Below, piece by piece: positions 6,349-9,658 of a stretch of DNA of 9,658 nt; within the stretch, counting starts at the first letter, position 1, and every line of letters begins with the position of its first letter. Source of the stretch: Methanobacteriota archaeon (GTDB lineage Archaea > Thermoplasmatota > Poseidoniia > Poseidoniales > Poseidoniaceae). A program made the position numbers and the translations under genes. The DNA lies in contig NZLM01000070.1 in the NCBI GenBank assembly GCA_002694245.1, positions 17,064-26,721 on the forward strand. The letters are read 5' to 3'. A model generated the notes under the pieces. It saw nothing but the letters and a program-made list of their open reading frames with translations, was not told the origin of the DNA and made no database searches.

Positions 6349-6494
6349 GGTGGTTCACCTGTAAAACGCGTACAACATGATGTCGAGCGGCTTTGCGACT
6401 AACCACCCCTATATCAAGACCGCGATTGGTCATTCGCGCCACTGCGCCTTGAAACCGGCTGTTTTTCAATCTCTGTTCGATGTACTCAAAGCCG
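6349..6494 (-). promoter_or_regulatory. Promoter and leader of the rps13 operon
   Basis: This is the longest non-coding stretch in the window (146 bases). On the minus strand, CTTGATATAGGGG (6406-6418) contains a TATA-like GATATA about 62-67 bases before the rps13 ATG, implying a leader of roughly 35 bases with the AGGTG site. A second AT-rich box, GAAAAATAAC, lies at the methyltransferase stop near 6494-6503 and would give a leader over 100 bases long. Between them is a 6-bp inverted repeat, TTGAAA/TTTCAA at 6449-6454 and 6464-6469, possibly a weak terminator for the upstream gene. The short open frame crossing this region reads as non-coding. Confidence 0.45.
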
Positions 6495-7709
6495 TTATTT
6501 TTCGAGACACAATAACAACATCGAATCAAGAGGTTGTTTTGCGATAAATCCGACCCGGCTTCCCCCCCTTGCGGACAGCTGCCTATCGATACTGCCTTGG
6601 AGGCGGGGTTGCTCGTCTGGATTTAGAGAAATCCTGAGCGTTAATTTGCCAAAACCATACTCTCTTGCAGCATCGATTAATATTGGTAGATTTTCCTCAG
6701 TCAATTCACAATGAACCAACTTCACAACACGCCCCGATGCTTGGACAAGTAGGTTAAACACGTTTGATTCGAATTTAATCTGGTGAGAGTGATGAATTTG
6801 AGGCCTTCTCCCCTCAGAGATACTCCACAATATCTCATCTGAGTCTATCATTTTCAGAAATTCATTTGCCAATCCTGATTCAACCAACGCCGCATCAAGT
6901 ATGCTAACATATTCACCCTTTCTCGGTGGTCTTCTGTGAGTAGATATTTCGCTATAATCACCTTCGATAATTATTGGCTTTTGCTTAGTATCAGGAGGTA
7001 TGCGTATGTATCTTCTTGAGATGTTTTTTGAGGATATTTGGCCTAGCCAAAGGGAAAGCCTGTCCACTCGCCCTCTACCTCTACTAGTCCACACCCATGT
7101 TTTTCCTATATCCGGCCAGAAGTCATTCACTATGTCCTCAACTTCAAGCCGCTGTGATGTACTCAATCTTGGTGATAAATCAAGAAGAATTGCTGGCCCG
7201 TTTTCGCCTGAAATTAACTTATCTTTCCACGCCTTGAATATAGCTGGCAGTTGCGGAGCCATCTCATCCAAGCCATGGGTCCTGGAATTTCGTGGTCTTG
7301 CTGGGTCGAGATGAAGCATTGCGATATCTTCCTCGAGATTTCCAATCGTTCCATCTCCAACTAGAATTCTTGATGATTGCAAACTTTCTCCAAATCCGTG
7401 TAAATATACTCTCTTCAAATTAGCGTTTGCAGCCATTGCAGTTTTCTTGTCTAGTTCAATCCCAATCCCCTTTCTACTCAACATCGCTGAATAAGCTGCT
7501 AATTGAATGCCACTACCACAAGCAGGATCAAGAATTATTCCATCTGGCAGGTTAAATTTCCGAACCAATTTAGCCCGCTCTGTTGCAACTTGCCATGGAG
7601 TTGCCAAAGGCTTGGCTTCATTTGCATAGTGAAACAGCAACCCTTCTGGTGCTGTTCTATCGACTGCAGTTGGTCCATCTAAATCTGAATCTTCTGGGCT
7701 TAAAATCAT
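6495..7709 (-). CDS. Class I SAM-dependent methyltransferase, DPAR type with THUMP-like C-terminus, 404 aa
   Basis: A Rossmann-fold methyltransferase. Motif I, LDPACGSGIQLAAYSAML, covers 60-77 and binds SAM. The acidic end of strand 2 follows in KGIGIELD (80-87), and D119 lies in LVGDG. In place of the usual DPPY/NPPY is HLDPARP (133-139), the feature of a bacterial and archaeal group annotated as THUMP-like (PF18096) methyltransferases, whose substrate is not settled. The C-terminal 80 residues or so, including VVKLVHCELTEENLPI and a final SRVGFIAKQPLDS segment, look like the small THUMP-like domain. The substrate is inferred to be RNA. I chose the ATG at 7709, 4 bases after the pyrE stop and preceded by GGGTGA. 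A longer frame from 7802 would overlap pyrE by about 90 bases and adds non-conserved sequence. It is almost certainly cotranscribed with pyrE. Confidence 0.8.
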   Translation of the reverse strand: MILSPEDSDLDGPTAVDRTAPEGLLFHYANEAKPLATPWQVATERAKLVRKFNLPDGIILDPACGSGIQLAAYSAMLSRKGIGIELDKKTAMAANANLKRVYLHGFGESLQSSRILVGDGTIGNLEEDIAMLHLDPARPRNSRTHGLDEMAPQLPAIFKAWKDKLISGENGPAILLDLSPRLSTSQRLEVEDIVNDFWPDIGKTWVWTSRGRGRVDRLSLWLGQISSKNISRRYIRIPPDTKQKPIIIEGDYSEISTHRRPPRKGEYVSILDAALVESGLANEFLKMIDSDEILWSISEGRRPQIHHSHQIKFESNVFNLLVQASGRVVKLVHCELTEENLPILIDAAREYGFGKLTLRISLNPDEQPRLQGSIDRQLSARGGSRVGFIAKQPLDSMLLLCLEK

Positions 7710-7713
7710 CAAC

Positions 7714-8334
7714 TCACCCAGAAATATCTGAGCGCACCAGTAAACTTTCAAAATGTATACCTGCATTATTGAAAGCCTCTTTACCACCCTCTTCTCTGTC
7801 AAGGATACTGATCACTGCTACTACTTCGCATTCAGTTTCTTCCTCGATTCTTTTTACTGCCTTGATAGCAGACCCTCCTGTGGTTGTCACATCTTCCAAA
7901 ATTATTACTCGACCACCTTCCGAAATCGATGCTCCTTCAATACCTGGTGGATTGTTTGTCTTTCTTCCGCCTCTTCCCTTTGCCTCTTTCCTGACCATGA
8001 AGCCTAACCTATCTGATGTGAAATCGGTTGCTACTACAAGTGCTGCTAACGGAACTGCGCCTAATTCTAAACCTCCAACAAAATCTGCACCGATCTCATC
8101 GCATCTTGAATTCATAAGTTGACCAACAATTCTCCCTGCCTCTGGGCTCATCATTACTGGCTTCATATCGAAGAACCACCGTGACTTCTTGCCACTAGCT
8201 AAAGTAAATGCTTCATCGCTCCCTCCATCCAGAAATGCCAAATCTCGGACAAGTTCGACCAAGCGTGTCCATTTTGGGTCGTTCCGGAGGTTTTGAGGGA
8301 CGGACATAGCCATAGCCACTCGTTTGAAGGGCAT
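7714..8334 (-). CDS. pyrE: Orotate phosphoribosyltransferase, 206 aa
   Basis: This enzyme joins orotate to PRPP to make orotidine 5'-phosphate in de novo pyrimidine synthesis. Conserved parts, numbered from the 8334 start, are FTLASGKKSRWFFD (43-56) near the orotate site and DFVGGLELGAVPLAALV (84-100). VRKEAKGRGGRK (114-125) is the flexible catalytic loop with its Lys and Gly residues. VIILEDVTTTGGS (143-155) is the PRPP-binding motif. Every catalytic element is present. The start is uncertain: ATG at 8334 sits about 20 bases after an A/T tract, but ATGs at 8313 and 8307 also give normal proteins. A TTG at 8409 would run through the divergent promoter and is unlikely. It is followed after 4 bases by the methyltransferase and is divergent from the DP2 gene. 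Confidence 0.9.
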   Translation of the reverse strand: MPFKRVAMAMSVPQNLRNDPKWTRLVELVRDLAFLDGGSDEAFTLASGKKSRWFFDMKPVMMSPEAGRIVGQLMNSRCDEIGADFVGGLELGAVPLAALVVATDFTSDRLGFMVRKEAKGRGGRKTNNPPGIEGASISEGGRVIILEDVTTTGGSAIKAVKRIEEETECEVVAVISILDREEGGKEAFNNAGIHFESLLVRSDISG

Positions 8335-8408
8335 GAACCTTCCCTTATTGTAAAAAAAACCAGTAAGAGCCCTTATTTGCCCCCGGCTAGAAGCACTTAC
8401 TGATTGCA
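8335..8408. promoter_or_regulatory. Divergent promoter region between pyrE and the DP2 gene
   Basis: This 74-base spacer drives both directions. For DP2, CTTATTTG at 8372-8379 is centred about 33 bases before the ATG at 8409, with no Shine-Dalgarno, suggesting a short leader. For pyrE, the minus strand reads eight T then ACAATAAG (8359 to 8344), the best TATA-like element, about 10-25 bases upstream of the 8334 start. If it is the true box, one of the downstream ATGs at 8313 or 8307 may be the real start. Confidence 0.4.
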
Positions 8409-9658
8409 ATGATTCAGCAAGGTAGCAGAGATGTCCACAGTCCGTTACTGGGCATAGACATTAAGCGCCTTGAGAAAGAAATGGAATCCTACCAAGAATG
8501 GTTGGATAACCGTACTGAAGAAGCATATCAAATCGCTGATGAGGCAAGGAGTAAAGGTCTAGACCACAAAACCGAAGTCGAAATTCCAAGAGCTTCTGAT
8601 CTTGCCAGTAGAACTGAAAAACTGCTAGTGCAGTATCTGGATGGAGCTGAAGTTGCAGAAGACATCCGGAAATTACTTGCCGAAAACGACCGTGAGACCA
8701 CTTCCATCAAAATGGCAACAATGGTAGCAAAAAAATTCAGAGAGGATGGTCACGATCTGAAAAAAAGTATTGACGTCGGATTAAGGGTCGGTTTAGCAAT
8801 TTTGACTGAGGCTGTTCTTGTGGCCCCACTAGAGGGTATTAGCGAAGTAAGAATTCTATCAAATGTCGATGGATCTCAGTTCCTTTCCGTTCATTTTGCG
8901 GGACCTATCAGAGCAGCAGGAGGTACTGCACAGGCGTTGGCCGTTTTAATTGCAGATATGATAAGGAGAGAACTGAATGTAGACGCCTACAAACCAACTG
9001 ATGATGAGGTTGAGAGAGTAAAGGAAGAGTTCGGACTTTACAGAGGAGGTTTGCAATATCGCCCTCCTCCTGAAGAAATTGACACCATTGTAAGAGCATG
9101 TCCCGTAATGATCAACGGTGAAGGTGACCAAGACATCGAATGTGCTGGATACGGTCGAGTTAGAAATATCGACGAGCCAAGAATTAGAGGTGGTGTGCTA
9201 TTAGTTATCGGAGAAGGTCTATGTCTGAAGGCTCCGAAAATTCAGAAGCATACTGAAAGGCTAAACGTACCGGGTTGGGACTTCATATCTACATTTGCGA
9301 ACAAAGGAAAATCAAAAGAAAAATCAGACCAAGATGCAGTTTTCAAATCTAGAAGAGTTCCGACGATTTCAAAATTTATGAATGATATAATTGCTGGTAG
9401 GCCTGTATTTGGTGCGCCCTTGGAAGCGGGCGGATTTAGACTAAGATATGGAAGAGCAAGGCCATCAGGGTTGGCTGCTGGCTCCTGTAATGCAGCGAGT
9501 ATGGCTGCTATGGATGATTTTATTGCAGTTGGAACACAAATGAAAATTGAAAGGCCAGGAAAGGCATGCGCAATAACACCTTGCGATATCGCTGAAGGGC
9601 CCTGGGTAATACATAGCGATGGTACATTCAAGCAGTACAATGACGAAAAGTCATTTAG
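8409..9658 (+). CDS. polC: DNA polymerase II (PolD) large subunit DP2, N-terminal part, runs off the right edge
   Basis: DP2 is the catalytic polymerase subunit of the archaeal family-D replicative DNA polymerase and works with the DP1 exonuclease subunit and PCNA. The frame stays open for 416 codons to the window end, about one third of a typical DP2 of 1100-1300 residues. Signatures are VEIPRASDLASRTEKLL (57-73), HFAGPIRAAGGTAQALAVL (162-180) and the CPVMINGEGD segment (231-240). Further on are GGFRLRYGRARPSGLAAGS (341-359) and GTQMKIERPGKA (375-386), all in the order of archaeal DP2. The catalytic aspartates, the zinc-binding modules and any intein lie beyond the window. The ATG at 8409 is the first usable start; the in-frame ATG at 8481, at residue 25, would remove a short charged lead and is an alternative. 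No Shine-Dalgarno is seen. Confidence 0.95.
   Translation, partial: MIQQGSRDVHSPLLGIDIKRLEKEMESYQEWLDNRTEEAYQIADEARSKGLDHKTEVEIPRASDLASRTEKLLVQYLDGAEVAEDIRKLLAENDRETTSIKMATMVAKKFREDGHDLKKSIDVGLRVGLAILTEAVLVAPLEGISEVRILSNVDGSQFLSVHFAGPIRAAGGTAQALAVLIADMIRRELNVDAYKPTDDEVERVKEEFGLYRGGLQYRPPPEEIDTIVRACPVMINGEGDQDIECAGYGRVRNIDEPRIRGGVLLVIGEGLCLKAPKIQKHTERLNVPGWDFISTFANKGKSKEKSDQDAVFKSRRVPTISKFMNDIIAGRPVFGAPLEAGGFRLRYGRARPSGLAAGSCNAASMAAMDDFIAVGTQMKIERPGKACAITPCDIAEGPWVIHSDGTFKQYNDEKSF

Noticed and set aside
6338..6529. Minus-strand open frame of 63 codons between the methyltransferase and rps13
   Set aside because: It overlaps both neighbours, has no ribosome binding site, and its Cys/His/Arg-rich composition resembles translated non-coding DNA.
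6349..6545. Possible tRNA or small RNA gene near GTTCGAT (6475-6481)
   Set aside because: The bases flanking the GTTCGAT cannot form a T-arm, and no acceptor or anticodon stem is found on either strand.
7710..7802. N-terminal extension of the methyltransferase to a start at 7802
   Set aside because: It would overlap the conserved end of pyrE by about 90 bases. The ATG at 7709 follows the pyrE stop by 4 bases with a GGGTGA site.
8352..8359. Eight-A run as a possible frameshift or sequencing-error site
   Set aside because: It lies outside both coding regions under the preferred starts, so it breaks no frame; it is treated as a promoter tract.
8335..8409. N-terminal extension of pyrE to a TTG at 8409
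   Set aside because: It would consume the whole divergent promoter and touch the DP2 start codon; the added residues do not resemble the family N-terminus.

Overview
The window looks like a fragment of a mesophilic, AT-leaning euryarchaeal genome. The best guess is a marine Thermoplasmatota member (Marine Group II / Poseidoniales or a relative). Archaeal identity rests on an uS13-uS4-uS11-Rpo3(RpoD) gene cluster in the archaeal order, the large subunit of the family-D DNA polymerase (DP2), an archaeal-type pantoate kinase and a CDIN1/TPD-type nuclease. The narrower lineage is inferred from the acidic, non-thermophilic protein style, the Rpo3 without a Fe-S cysteine motif and the secreted repeat propeller. 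No phylogeny was run.

Layout: (1) 1-1268, minus strand, the N-terminal 422 residues of a secreted beta-propeller-repeat protein running off the left edge. (2) 1350-2911, plus strand, a small SRPBCC-fold protein followed by a CDIN1-like PD-(D/E)XK nuclease. (3) 2898-6348, minus strand, read right to left: rps13, rps4, rps11, rpoD (Rpo3) and then a pantoate kinase whose 3' end overlaps the convergent nuclease gene by 14 bases. (4) 6349-6494, a non-coding leader or promoter region in front of the ribosomal cluster. (5) 6495-8334, minus strand, pyrE followed 4 bases later by a DPAR-type SAM-dependent methyltransferase. (6) 8335-8408, a compact divergent promoter region. (7) 8409-9658, plus strand, the N-terminal 416 residues of DP2, open at the right edge.

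How the genes fit together: the centre is a translation/transcription housekeeping operon with tight spacing and visible Shine-Dalgarno sequences. Pantoate kinase (CoA biosynthesis) occupies the place where many archaea carry rpl18e-rpl13-rps9-rpoN. The flanks carry pyrimidine synthesis (pyrE) with a probable RNA/DNA methyltransferase, and replication (DP2). The genes at transcription-unit heads (the nuclease, DP2, pyrE) lack a clear Shine-Dalgarno and have AT-rich boxes about 20-35 bases upstream, which suggests leaderless or short-leader transcripts. No tRNA, rRNA, CRISPR array, insertion sequence or phage gene was seen, and there is no gene-free stretch over 300 bases. The most unusual gene is the CDIN1-like nuclease. 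The rest is mostly recognisable housekeeping, and I found no clearly new multi-gene system.
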